Shown here in pieces: positions 8,769-16,793 of a stretch of 47,116 nt of DNA. Below the pieces are notes generated by a model, which was not told the DNA's origin, did not search any database, and was given only the letters and a program-made list of their open reading frames with translations. This DNA is from Chloroflexota bacterium (GTDB taxonomy: Bacteria > Chloroflexota > Dormibacteria > Dormibacterales > Dormibacteraceae). The first letter of the stretch is position 1. Every line of letters begins with the position of its first letter. The stretch is taken from assembly GCA_005879985.1 (NCBI GenBank), contig VBIA01000169.1:1-47116 (forward strand). Direction: 5' to 3'. The position numbers and the translations under genes are program-made.

Positions 8769-10039
8769 ACAACCGCCTCCAGAGCAATGTCGGTGCGGAA
8801 GAAGGCTCCCTGGAATCGTACCTGCCGGGCCCCGGACAGCGCCGTCTCGCGGGCTTCGGCGACGGTGTCGCCTAACCCGACGGTGGTGACGACGCGGCCG
8901 CCGTCGGTGACCAGCCCGCGCTCGGTGTCGAAGCGCGTGCCACCGTGGAAGACCAGCACGCCGCGCGGCATCTCCGCCAGGCCGCGGATGGGATAGCCGG
9001 TGCGAACGGCTGCGTCATCGGGATAGTTCGCGGACGCCACGACCACGCCGACGCACGCGCGATTGCTCCAGCGCAGGTCAGGATGATCGGCCAGCCCGCC
9101 CTTGGCGGCCGACAGCGCGAGGGCGACGAAGTCCGACTCGAGCCGCGGCAGCACGACCTGCGACTCTGGGTCGCCGAAGCGCGCGTTGAACTCGAGCGTG
9201 CGCACGCCGTCCTTGGTCAGCATCACGCCGGCGTAGAGGACGCCTCGGAATTCATTGCCGCTCGCGGCCATCGCGCGCACCGCGGGGCGCAGGACCTTGT
9301 TCACCACGTCGTCGACGACCTCGCCGTCCACGGCCAGCGGCGGTGAGTACGCGCCCATGCCGCCTGTGTTTGGTCCAGTATCGCCGTCGCCGGCCCGCTT
9401 GAAATCACGTGCGGGAGCGAGCGGGATCACCTCGACGCCGTCGGTGATGGCGAGCAGCGACAGCTCGGCACCATCGAGCCGCTCTTCGACGACGACGGTC
9501 GCGCCGCTCTTGCCGAAGCGTCCCTCGACGAGCATCGCGTCGATGGCGGCGTCCGATTCATCAGCTCCGCCGCACACGATCACGCCCTTGCCCCGCGCGA
9601 GACCGTCGGCCTTCACCGCCACGCGGCCCTCGCGCTCGCGCGCCCATGCCTTGGCCGGCGTGGGCGTGGTGAAAGTTTCGAATTCCGCTGTCGGGATCCC
9701 GGCGTCCCGCATCAACGACTTGGCGAAGGCCTTGCTCGTCTCGATTCGGCCCGCGCCGCGGTTGGGACCGAAGACGTTGAAGCCCGCGTCGCGCAGAGCG
9801 TCGCCCGCGCCGGCATCGACGGCTGCCTCGGGGCCCAGCACGACCAGGCCGACGCGCTCGTGCTTGGCGAACTGCACCAGCCGCACCACGTCCGTGGCGG
9901 CGATTGGCACGTTGCGCGCCATGCCGCCCGTACCGCCGTTGCCGGGCGCGCAGAAGACGCGCTCGACCAGCTCCGACTGCACGCACTTCCACACCAGCGC
10001 GTGCTCGCGAGCGCCCGAGCCGACGACGAGGACCTTCAT
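8765..10039 (-). CDS. purD: Phosphoribosylamine-glycine ligase
   Basis: GAR synthetase of 424 aa, an ATP-grasp ligase that joins glycine to phosphoribosylamine. [13 protein letters not shown] at the N-terminus is the family fingerprint. [17 protein letters not shown] and the ATP-grasp block [35 protein letters not shown] are clear. The ATG at 10037-10039 is the natural start. It is the first gene of the coupled purD-purE-pycB-accC series and starts 58 bp after the guaA stop on the same strand. That gap contains no obvious hairpin terminator, so guaB3-guaA-purD may also be transcribed together. Confidence 0.96.
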   Translation of the reverse strand: MKVLVVGSGAREHALVWKCVQSELVERVFCAPGNGGTGGMARNVPIAATDVVRLVQFAKHERVGLVVLGPEAAVDAGAGDALRDAGFNVFGPNRGAGRIETSKAFAKSLMRDAGIPTAEFETFTTPTPAKAWAREREGRVAVKADGLARGKGVIVCGGADESDAAIDAMLVEGRFGKSGATVVVEERLDGAELSLLAITDGVEVIPLAPARDFKRAGDGDTGPNTGGMGAYSPPLAVDGEVVDDVVNKVLRPAVRAMAASGNEFRGVLYAGVMLTKDGVRTLEFNARFGDPESQVVLPRLESDFVALALSAAKGGLADHPDLRWSNRACVGVVVASANYPDDAAVRTGYPIRGLAEMPRGVLVFHGGTRFDTERGLVTDGGRVVTTVGLGDTVAEARETALSGARQVRFQGAFFRTDIALEAVV

Positions 10040-10097
10040 GCGCCGGGTAGAGATTAGTCGGCCCGATTCCGATCGAATCCGGTCGCGGCCGGCGCGC

Positions 10098-11627
10098 CTA
10101 CTCCCATTCGATGGTGCCGGGCGGCTTGGACGTGATGTCGAAGACCACGCGGTTGACGCCCTTCACCTCGTTGACGATGCGGTTGCTCATGCGCGCGAGT
10201 ACTTCGTAAGGCACGCGCGCCCAGTCCGCTGTCATCGCGTCCTCGCTCGTCACCACGCGAATAGCCACCACGTTCGCGTACGTCCGGTAGTCGCCCATCA
10301 CGCCCACGGTCTCCAGCGGCGTGAGCACGGCGAACGACTGCCAGACCTGCCGGTACAGGCCGAAGTGCTTGATCTCGTCGACCACCACCCAGTCGGCGTT
10401 GCGCAGAATCTCGAGCCGCTCGGCCGTCACCTCGCCGAGGCACCGGATCGCAAGCCCTGGACCCGGGAACGGCTGGCGGTAGACCATCTCCTCGGGCATT
10501 CCAAGCTCCAGCCCGACCGCTCGAACCTCGTCCTTGAACAGGTAGCGCAGCGGCTCGATGAGCTGGAAGCGGAGGCCGGGCGGAAGGCCACCCACGTTGT
10601 GGTGGGTCTTGATCTTCACCGCCGTGGATGCGACGTCGGGTGCGGTCGATTCGATGACGTCGGGGTACAGCGTGCCCTGGGCGAGGAAGTCGATGCGGCC
10701 GAGGGCCTTGGCTTCGGCCTCGAACACCGAGATGAACTCGCGGCCGACGATGCGGCGCTTCTCTTCCGGATCGATCACGCCCTTCAGCGCGTGCAGGAAT
10801 CGCTCGGTCGCGTCGACGTAGCGGATGTTCATGTCGAGGTTGCCGTGCATCACCGCCAGCACCCGCTCGGGCTCCTCCTTGCGGAGCAGGCCGTTGTTGA
10901 CGAAGACGCACGTCAGCTGATCGCCTACAGCGCGCTGCACCAGCGTGGCCGCGACCGCCGAGTCAACGCCGCCGGAGAGCGCGCAGATGACGCGGCCGGC
11001 GCCCACCTGGGCGCGAATCGTCTCGGTCGCCTCCGCAATGAAGGAGCCGGCGTTCCACGTCGGCTCGCAGCGGCAAACGCGATACAGGAAGTTGCGCAGC
11101 ACCTCGCGGCCGCTCGGCGTGTGTACGACCTCGGGGTGGAACTGGATGCCGTACACGCCGCGATCGTCGGCAAAGGCAGCCACTGGCGAGTTGCCGCTCG
11201 AGGCGAGCGAATGGAAGCCTGGCGGCAGCTGGGTGACATGGTCGCCGTGGCTCATCCAAACGGGAAGCTCACCGTCGAGACCCTCGAACAGGCCGTCGGC
11301 CTGGCGGACCGAGAGTAGGGCGGGGCCGTACTCGCGGGCCGCGCCCGGGTCGACCTTGCCGCCGAGGTGATGGGCGATCAGCTGCATTCCGTAGCAGATG
11401 CCGAGCACCGGGACCCCGGCGCGCAGCGCCTCCGGGTCCACCTGCGGCGCGCCGGGCTCGTAGACGCTGGCCGGCCCGCCCGAGAGGATGAGCCCGGCCG
11501 GCTGCCGGCTCTTCAGCTCCTCCCACGGCGTGGTGCCCGGCACGAGCTCGCAGTACACGCTCGCCTCACGGACGCGACGCGCGATGAGCTGGCTGTACTG
11601 CGAACCGAAATCCAGAACCAGGACCGT
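10098..11627 (-). CDS. guaA: GMP synthase (glutamine-hydrolysing), start unresolved
   Basis: GuaA aminates XMP to GMP. The glutamine amidotransferase domain has the nucleophile Cys in GICYGMQL near residue 78, and the ATP pyrophosphatase P-loop [12 protein letters not shown] is near 217. The C-terminal dimerisation domain ends with KPPGTIEWE. The conserved N-terminus [22 protein letters not shown] is present in frame but lies upstream of the first ATG/GTG/TTG, the GTG at 11556-11558. I placed the start at ACG 11625-11627, which would give [10 protein letters not shown] and has AAGGA six bases upstream. CTG codons at 11619-11621 and 11613-11615 are alternatives. A sequence error of T to C would also explain it. 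Downstream of guaB3 by 100 bp. Confidence 0.88.
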   Translation of the reverse strand, partial: TVLVLDFGSQYSQLIARRVREASVYCELVPGTTPWEELKSRQPAGLILSGGPASVYEPGAPQVDPEALRAGVPVLGICYGMQLIAHHLGGKVDPGAAREYGPALLSVRQADGLFEGLDGELPVWMSHGDHVTQLPPGFHSLASSGNSPVAAFADDRGVYGIQFHPEVVHTPSGREVLRNFLYRVCRCEPTWNAGSFIAEATETIRAQVGAGRVICALSGGVDSAVAATLVQRAVGDQLTCVFVNNGLLRKEEPERVLAVMHGNLDMNIRYVDATERFLHALKGVIDPEEKRRIVGREFISVFEAEAKALGRIDFLAQGTLYPDVIESTAPDVASTAVKIKTHHNVGGLPPGLRFQLIEPLRYLFKDEVRAVGLELGMPEEMVYRQPFPGPGLAIRCLGEVTAERLEILRNADWVVVDEIKHFGLYRQVWQSFAVLTPLETVGVMGDYRTYANVVAIRVVTSEDAMTADWARVPYEVLARMSNRIVNEVKGVNRVVFDITSKPPGTIEWE

Positions 11628-11727
11628 CTGGCGTCCTTGCTCGCTGTTCGCCGCCGGCCGTGCGTTCGTGGCCGTGGCGGTCTTGGATTCAGTAAGGCTC
11701 CTTCCTGGTGCGCTCTGCGCCCTCAGG

Positions 11728-12975
11728 TCAGGACTTCCCCATGCCGACGTGCTGGGCCTGCTGCAGGGCCTTGCCCTCCGACGTGATCGATGGGGCGATC
11801 ACCATCTCGACGTGCTGGAACTCGGCGATGTCGCGCGCGCCGCACACGCCGAGCGCGGAGCGCAGCGCGCCCGCGAAGTTCTGCGAGCCGTCGTCCACGC
11901 GCGCTGGGCCGAGCAGGATCTCTTTGAGCGTGGCCCGCGTGCCTACGTGCACCCGCGTGCCGCGCGGCAGGTTCGGGTCCGGAGTCGCCATGCCCCAGTT
12001 GAAGCCCTTCGACGCTGACTCTTCGGCGCCGGCGAACGGGGTGCCGATCATGACCGCGTCGGCGCCCGACGCGAACGCCTTGCAAATGTCGGCGCCGATG
12101 CGCATTCCGCCGTCGGTGATCACCGCCACGCGCATGCCTCCACGGCGCATGTGCTCGTCGCGAGCCGCGGCCACGTCCGCCGTCGCCGTGACCTGCGGCA
12201 CTCCGACACCAAGCACCCCGCGCGTGGTGCAGGCGGCGCCAGGTCCAACGCCGACCAGGATTCCGGCGATGCCTGTCTCCATCAGCTCGAGCGCCGTCTC
12301 GTAGTGCACGCAGTTGCCGACGACAACCGGGATGTCGCAGGCGCGAACCAGCTCGTCAAATGAAAGCTGGTGATAGGACCGCGACGAATGGCGCGCAGTC
12401 AGCACGGTGCCCTGCACGACGAACACGTCCGCGCCGGCCTTTTGCGCGACGTCGGCACGCTCCTCGGCCCGCGCCGGCACGCTGGAGACCGCGCACGCCA
12501 CGCCCGCGTCCTTTATCTGCTTGATGCGTTCGCTGATGAGCTTCGGCTTGACAGGCTCGCGGTACGCCTCTTTCAGCACCGCGTTGAGGGTGGACTTGTC
12601 CGCGGCTGCGATCTTCTCGATGACAGGACGCGAGTCCTCATAACGCGTGTGCACACCGTCGAGGTTGACGACAGCCACGCCGCCGAGCTTGCCCATCGCG
12701 ATCGCGAAATCGAGGTCGACCACGCCGTCCATGGCCGAGGCCCAGAACGGCAGGTCGAGCTTGAAGCGCTCGCCCATGGAGAAAGTGATGTCGACCTCGT
12801 CCGGGTTGAGCGTAACGCCGCCCGGCACGAGCGCGACCTCGTCGAATCCATAGGCGCGGCGCGCGTACCGCCCGATGCCGATCTGAAGGCCAGACTGCTC
12901 CCCGGAAAGAATCTCTCGGGTTGCGACCGGGCTTTGCTTCAGGGTGTGTTTACTCCAATGAGGCGGGGCTGCCAC
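11728..12975 (-). CDS. guaB3: IMP dehydrogenase, GuaB3 family
   Basis: IMP dehydrogenase-fold TIM barrel of 415 aa without CBS domains, of the GuaB3 type known from Actinobacteria. [14 protein letters not shown] at the N-terminus and [11 protein letters not shown] are characteristic. The catalytic Cys is in [18 protein letters not shown] near residue 248, and [32 protein letters not shown] is the phosphate site. It precedes guaA, so it probably makes XMP for GMP synthesis, although GuaB3 proteins of some bacteria have other roles. The GTG start at 12973-12975 has no Shine-Dalgarno and lies only two bases after a TATAAT on the same strand (12978-12983), so the true start may be further in. Confidence 0.9.
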   Translation of the reverse strand: MAAPPHWSKHTLKQSPVATREILSGEQSGLQIGIGRYARRAYGFDEVALVPGGVTLNPDEVDITFSMGERFKLDLPFWASAMDGVVDLDFAIAMGKLGGVAVVNLDGVHTRYEDSRPVIEKIAAADKSTLNAVLKEAYREPVKPKLISERIKQIKDAGVACAVSSVPARAEERADVAQKAGADVFVVQGTVLTARHSSRSYHQLSFDELVRACDIPVVVGNCVHYETALELMETGIAGILVGVGPGAACTTRGVLGVGVPQVTATADVAAARDEHMRRGGMRVAVITDGGMRIGADICKAFASGADAVMIGTPFAGAEESASKGFNWGMATPDPNLPRGTRVHVGTRATLKEILLGPARVDDGSQNFAGALRSALGVCGARDIAEFQHVEMVIAPSITSEGKALQQAQHVGMGKS

Positions 12976-13016
12976 GAATTATACGGAATGCCATCACCCC
13001 ATATCCTTGTGCTGCC

Positions 13017-13439
13017 GTGTATCGCACGCTCGAGTACCTGCGCGGAATCTCCGACGACGATGTGCGGAGGCTGCGCGCTCGAGGGATCAGGCACACGAAC
13101 CAGCTGCTTCACCGCACATCGCTCGAGATCGACCGCGAGCGGCTTTCCAAGCGGACGGGCATCACGCCGGATCGGCTCTACGAGTTTGCGAACCAGTGCA
13201 CCCTGCTCGAGGTTTCGGGCATGGACCGTTTCCTGCCGGTGATCCGGCGGCTCGGCATCAACTCGATGAAGGCGCTGCGCGCGCAGGATCCGAAGCAGCT
13301 GCACGCGAACCTAGCGAACGCGGTCGGCCTCGCCGGCGCTCCGTCTTTCTCGGATGTCGAGTACTGGATCAGCCAGACGACCGCGCTCGACATAGTCGAA
13401 GAGCCCGAACCCACGCGGGCGCTGCAGGTGATCGACTAA
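13017..13439 (+). CDS. DUF4332 (helix-hairpin-helix) protein
   Basis: Protein of 140 aa resembling DUF4332, whose members are built from helix-hairpin-helix-like units. Two related segments are visible: ISDDDVRRLRARGIRHTNQLLHRT, followed by KRTGITPDRLYEFANQCTLLEVSGM; and RRLGINSMKALRAQDPKQLHANLANAVGL. The GTG start at 13017-13019 (VYRTLEYLRG) is chosen because the upstream in-frame region overlaps guaB3 and has no family-like sequence. It diverges from guaB3 with about 40 bp between starts. Function is unknown; nucleic-acid or protein binding would fit the fold. Its 3' end is followed by paired palindrome P1. Confidence 0.75.
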   Translation: MYRTLEYLRGISDDDVRRLRARGIRHTNQLLHRTSLEIDRERLSKRTGITPDRLYEFANQCTLLEVSGMDRFLPVIRRLGINSMKALRAQDPKQLHANLANAVGLAGAPSFSDVEYWISQTTALDIVEEPEPTRALQVID

Positions 13440-13452
13440 CGCCACAAACCCT

Positions 13453-13510
13453 GCGTTTGTATACAAACGCGGGTTTTCCACCCTGTTGAATTGCGCGTTT
13501 GTATACAAAG
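13453..13510. repeat. Paired TTTGTATACAAA palindrome element P1
   Basis: Two copies of the 12-bp palindrome TTTGTATACAAA at 13456-13467 and 13498-13509, 42 bp apart. The left copy is extended to the perfect 18-bp palindrome GCGTTTGTATACAAACGC. The inner flanks ACGCG and GCGCGT are themselves complementary, so the whole unit can fold as one long hairpin. It lies between the convergent stops of the DUF4332 gene and the DUF559 gene. Related units are at 14463-14519 and 43410-43467. Confidence 0.85.
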
Positions 13511-13532
13511 CCCGTGGCTCGGTCGGGTCAGG

Positions 13533-14399
13533 TCAGGCCGCGAGCGCTGTGCGAACCAGCCCGATTACGTGGTCTGGTGTGTTGAAGATGTCGCCGGCTG
13601 TGAAGCGGAGGAGCCGAACGCCCGCATCCAGTAGTCGGTTCTGGCGGCGATTGTCCTCGGCGAGAGTGTCGCGGTGGGTGCCACCGTCATATTCGAGGCC
13701 GAGCCTCTCGTCGCGGTAGTACAGGTCAAGCCGGCCGATGACTCGCAGGAGACGATCACGGACAGCCACCTGCGCCTCAGGCCGCGGCAGGCCCGCGAGC
13801 ACCAGCACCATGCGCAATCGAGTCTCCATCGGCGACTCGGCCGCAGGTTCCACGTGCTCGAGAACCTGGCGCAACAATCGCACGCCTGCGGTGCGCGCGG
13901 CCGCCGCACCAACCAGGTCCTGCCTGTCCACCTTTCCTGCGTGGAGCGCCATGTCCGCTATCGCGACCGCCTCTGTCAATGACAGCCGCATGCAAAGGTC
14001 GCGGATGGTACGCACCATCGAGGTGGCAGGCAAACCTCGCGTTCGCACCACCTCGTCCCGGTCCATGGCCCGGCGATGCACGAGGATGCCGGCGCGGGTG
14101 GATATACGCGCCGGCGAGGGCACCGTGACCTCGATCGGGTCGCATGGCTCGACATCGAGCCCATGAAGCCAGGCGGCGGTGAACCCCGAAAAAGCCGCGC
14201 CACGCGGCAGTCGACGGCTCGCAGCCTCCAGCTTCAGCTGTGGCGTCTTGTCAAGCCGCGCCAATGAGTACGTCCTGGGCCCGAGGCGTCTCCACGAAGC
14301 CCCCCGCAGGTTCCACCTGTCGAGCCCGTAACGACGCGCATCCGCCAGCGTGAATGGGCCGAGTGACAAAGCCCGCGGAACAGCTGGCGCTCGGCCCAT
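13533..14399 (-). CDS. DUF559 domain protein (AbiEi-like N-terminus, nuclease-fold C-terminus)
   Basis: Protein of 288 aa. The N-terminal half (LTLADARRYGLDRWNLRG, GPRTYSLA, AAFSGFTAAWLHGLD, then IRDLCMRLSLTEAVAIADMAL) looks like the winged-helix plus helical layout of AbiEi-type transcriptional regulators. The C-terminal about 100 residues match DUF559, a Vsr/PD-(D/E)xK-like fold. The likely acidic residues are in SPMETRLR, IGRLDLYY and LGLEYDGGTH, followed by DNRRQNRLLDAGVRLLRFT. The ATG at 14397-14399 is chosen because longer starts would read through palindrome element P2. Such proteins are common in actinobacteria and relatives, often next to mobile or defence genes; the activity is unproven. 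It is bracketed by P1 and P2, 22 bp from P1 and about 65 bp from P2. Confidence 0.8.
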   Translation of the reverse strand: MGRAPAVPRALSLGPFTLADARRYGLDRWNLRGASWRRLGPRTYSLARLDKTPQLKLEAASRRLPRGAAFSGFTAAWLHGLDVEPCDPIEVTVPSPARISTRAGILVHRRAMDRDEVVRTRGLPATSMVRTIRDLCMRLSLTEAVAIADMALHAGKVDRQDLVGAAAARTAGVRLLRQVLEHVEPAAESPMETRLRMVLVLAGLPRPEAQVAVRDRLLRVIGRLDLYYRDERLGLEYDGGTHRDTLAEDNRRQNRLLDAGVRLLRFTAGDIFNTPDHVIGLVRTALAA

Positions 14400-14462
14400 G
14401 ACTCGAGGATCGATGGTCAGCCCCAGCCGCGCAACGCCGCCTGTTAAGACGCACCGCATCGC

Positions 14463-14519
14463 GGTTTGTATACAGACGCGCGAAATTCCGGCTGGGAAAT
14501 GCGCCGTTGTATACAAACG
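14463..14519. repeat. Paired TTTGTATACAAA palindrome element P2
   Basis: Left core TTTGTATACAGA at 14465-14476 (one mismatch) and right core GTTGTATACAAA at 14506-14517 (one mismatch), 41 bp apart. The segment GAAATGCGC before the right core is shared with P3. It sits downstream of the PlsC-like acyltransferase stop (14547) and upstream of the DUF559 start, all minus strand. Apparent ORF starts beginning MYTT or MYTN are translations of this repeat. Confidence 0.82.
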
Positions 14520-14546
14520 ATCGCTCCGCCGCCCAGGGCGACCGAG

Positions 14547-15599
14547 CTAGATGAACACTCCCCGGCGCAGCTTCAGGTTGTCGTAGACGCCCTGCTGGAT
14601 CGTGTCGCGTACCTCGTCCGAGAGCGCCATGACCAGGTTCTGGTCGTCCGCCGCCTCGGGCGGATGCACCTCCACGTGGACGGGCTCATGGAACTGGATG
14701 CGCCATTTGCTCGGCAGCGGAATCATGCCGAGCGGCCCGAGCCACGGCCAGAAAGGCGTGACCGGGAAGTAGGGCAAGCCCATCAGCTTGGCCAGCGCCG
14801 GAACGTCGGCGATCATCGGGTAGATCTCCTCGGCGCCCACGACCGACACGGGGACGATCGGCGCGCCGGCCCGGATCGCGGTGGAGACGAACCCGCCGCG
14901 GCCGAACCGCCGCAGCTTGTACCGGTCCGCGTACAGCTTGCCGGTGCCTCGCACGCCTTCGGGGAAGACCAGGACCAGCTGGTCACGCTCGAGCAGGCGG
15001 CGCGTGTCGTCTGGATGGCCGACCGTCTGGCCGGTGCGGCGCAGGAACCAGCTGAGGAACGGCATGCCCATGAAGAGGCTCGCCACCAAAGCACGCGCGT
15101 GGCGCGGGTGGGGATGCTCGACGAAAAGCGCGGTCTTGATCATCGTGCCGTCCCAGGGCAGCACGCCAGCGTGATTGGCGACCAGCAGCGTCCGCCCGCT
15201 CGACGGCACGTGCTCCATGCCGCTCGTCTCGACGCGCCAGTAGTCGCGATACAGCGCCTTGAAGATGGGCAGGAACGACTCCGTCCACTCGGCGTCGAAC
15301 CCGAAGTCGTCGACGACGTAGTTGGCTCCGCGTTTGGCGAGCTGCTGCTGCTGATATGCGAACTGCACGAGCTCCATCACGCGGTTCATGTCGATGATCT
15401 CGCGCCCGGTGAGTTCGCGCAGGCGCGTGGACAGGTCGCTCAATCCCTGGATCGCGTACATCGGCGCGTTGCGCCGCAGCCGCCGCACTGCGCGCGGCAT
15501 CCGCAAGCCAGGCGCGGGCGTCACCACCTTCGCGTCCCGGCTGTGGCGCCTGCGCACGCGCGGCGCGTCCGTGTAGACGGCAACCGTGTCGCGGCTCAC
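14547..15599 (-). CDS. PlsC-like lysophospholipid acyltransferase family protein
   Basis: Membrane-associated acyltransferase of 350 aa. The catalytic NHxxxxD motif is NHAGVLPWD and the second motif is LVFPEGVRGTGK, with a possible acyl-acceptor pocket in GRGGFVSTAIRAGAPIVPVSVVG. It probably transfers acyl chains to a glycerol-phosphate or related lipid; the substrate is open. The GTG start at 15597-15599 overlaps the stop of the epimerase gene (GTGA), so the two are coupled. The same pairing of a GalE2-like epimerase and a PlsC-like protein occurs in Mycobacterium tuberculosis (Rv0501-Rv0502), which suggests a conserved two-gene unit of unknown lipid function. Confidence 0.88.
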   Translation of the reverse strand: MSRDTVAVYTDAPRVRRRHSRDAKVVTPAPGLRMPRAVRRLRRNAPMYAIQGLSDLSTRLRELTGREIIDMNRVMELVQFAYQQQQLAKRGANYVVDDFGFDAEWTESFLPIFKALYRDYWRVETSGMEHVPSSGRTLLVANHAGVLPWDGTMIKTALFVEHPHPRHARALVASLFMGMPFLSWFLRRTGQTVGHPDDTRRLLERDQLVLVFPEGVRGTGKLYADRYKLRRFGRGGFVSTAIRAGAPIVPVSVVGAEEIYPMIADVPALAKLMGLPYFPVTPFWPWLGPLGMIPLPSKWRIQFHEPVHVEVHPPEAADDQNLVMALSDEVRDTIQQGVYDNLKLRRGVFI

Positions 15600-16663
15600 G
15601 GTCCTGCCGTCAGGGCCGCATGCCCTGCTCCGTGACGGCGCTCACGCTTGCGGCGCTGCAGGTAGCGCTGCAGCTCGTACTCCTGCGGAGGCGATGGCGC
15701 CTCGATGACGTCCTCAGACTTTCCCTGCGCGAAGAGGTCGATGGCGGCGCGGCTGGAATGCGCAGGCTTCCACGCAAACTCCTGGTGCAGCCGCGCGCAG
15801 TCGACCACCGAGCCGAACATCAGGACCTCCGCGAGGTGCGAGGGCAAGCGCACGCCGGTCGTGGAGCGGATCGCCATGCGTGACGCCCAGCCGGCGTACG
15901 GCGGCAGCACCGGAACGGACCGCGCACCCATGATCGTGATGGCCTGGCTCAGCAGCACCACGCCGTCGCCCGCGACATTGAACGCGCCCTCCTGTTTGCC
16001 CAGGGCGGCGAGCGCGATGGCCTCGGCGGCGTCCTCTTCGGCCAGCAGCTGCAGGCGCGGGTCGAAGCCGGCGAATGTCGGTATAAGCGGCTGCGAAAGA
16101 TAGCGACCGAGCGACGTCTCGCGGGTGACCCTATAGCCGAGACGCATGCGGGCGACGCGGCACTCGGGATTGCGCAGGGCGAAGTCGTGCGACAGCTGCT
16201 CGAGCTCGATCAGGTCGCGTGTGATCGAGGACTCGCCCCGGCTGAGGGACGCCATCTCCTCGGCGAGCACAGATGGGTATTCGGGCCTCGCGCCATACAC
16301 GGCCTGGCTCGACTTGACCACCAGTCGCTTCACCGAGCTCGCAGGTCCGGCGCAGCCCGCGAGCACATTCATCGTGCCAATGACGTTGGTCTCGTGAGTC
16401 GCGCGATCCCCGCGACCCGAGTCGACGATCACCGCCAGGTGCACGACGGTATCGATGCGCAACCGGCGCACGAGCTTGCCGATAACAGACTGGCGCATGT
16501 CGGCGTGCACGAAGTCCATGTCCTCGTTGGCCGATACCGGATCGTCGACGTCGCAACCGAAGAGCCACGGCACCTGCGGCGCGAGGCGGCGAGCGACCTC
16601 GGCGCCCAGCGGATTGGACACACCCGTGATCAGGACACGGGAAGGAAACGGTGGGGTCACCAC
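15596..16663 (-). CDS. NAD-dependent epimerase/dehydratase family protein, catalytic Tyr/Lys apparently lost
   Basis: Extended short-chain dehydrogenase (GalE-like) of 355 aa. The nucleotide-binding loop is VLITGVSNPLGAEVARRL, the acidic residue follows in FGCDVDD, and VVHLAVIVD and VKSSQAVYGARPEYP match the family. Where relatives have SGYAKDxxE with the catalytic Tyr and Lys, this protein reads SSITRDLIE, so both residues seem replaced by Ile and Arg. It may therefore bind NAD(P) without the usual epimerase chemistry. The C-terminus is Arg/His-rich. The GTG at 16661-16663 is followed by a second GTG, and either could start. Coupled to the acyltransferase gene downstream; element A lies about 25 bp upstream. 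Confidence 0.85.
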   Translation of the reverse strand: MVTPPFPSRVLITGVSNPLGAEVARRLAPQVPWLFGCDVDDPVSANEDMDFVHADMRQSVIGKLVRRLRIDTVVHLAVIVDSGRGDRATHETNVIGTMNVLAGCAGPASSVKRLVVKSSQAVYGARPEYPSVLAEEMASLSRGESSITRDLIELEQLSHDFALRNPECRVARMRLGYRVTRETSLGRYLSQPLIPTFAGFDPRLQLLAEEDAAEAIALAALGKQEGAFNVAGDGVVLLSQAITIMGARSVPVLPPYAGWASRMAIRSTTGVRLPSHLAEVLMFGSVVDCARLHQEFAWKPAHSSRAAIDLFAQGKSEDVIEAPSPPQEYELQRYLQRRKRERRHGAGHAALTAGP

Positions 16664-16688
16664 CCCATATTCCCACGGTGGAGCTGAA

Positions 16689-16790
16689 GCCCGGATTCAC
16701 TCCGGGCGTCACCATGCAGCCGCTACTGCACCCAGCGTTCTCGTCGCCAGCGTTAGGGGGGTTCCGCGGGGGGATCCTGATCCTCCCGCG
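16689..16790. repeat. Two-hairpin dispersed element, copy A
   Basis: About 100 nt between the epimerase start and the gdhA stop, alignable with 26408-26514. Hairpin 1 is GCCCGGA/TCCGGGC (16689-16695 with 16701-16707) around a TTCAC loop. Hairpin 2 pairs CGCGGG with CCCGCG and GGATC with GATCC (16765-16790). Between them are shared blocks GCAGC, CACCCA, TCGTCGCC and a G-rich run ending in CCGCGG. It lies just past the gdhA stop in the minus direction; read in the plus direction, hairpin 2 is followed by CTTTT. It may act as a terminator or be a structured RNA; the orientation is unresolved. Confidence 0.65.
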
Positions 16791-16793
16791 CTT

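Noticed and set aside
9255-11318. Long plus-strand open frame of 687 codons
   Set aside because: Antisense to purD and guaA, which have clear family motifs.
14400-14516. Longer DUF559 start beginning MYTTAHF
   Set aside because: The extra residues are a translation of palindrome element P2; similar MYTN peptides arise at P1 and P3.
13453-14519. CRISPR-like or insertion-sequence ends
   Set aside because: Only two repeats per unit, no series of spacers, no cas gene and no transposase; the bracketed DUF559 gene is not a transposase.
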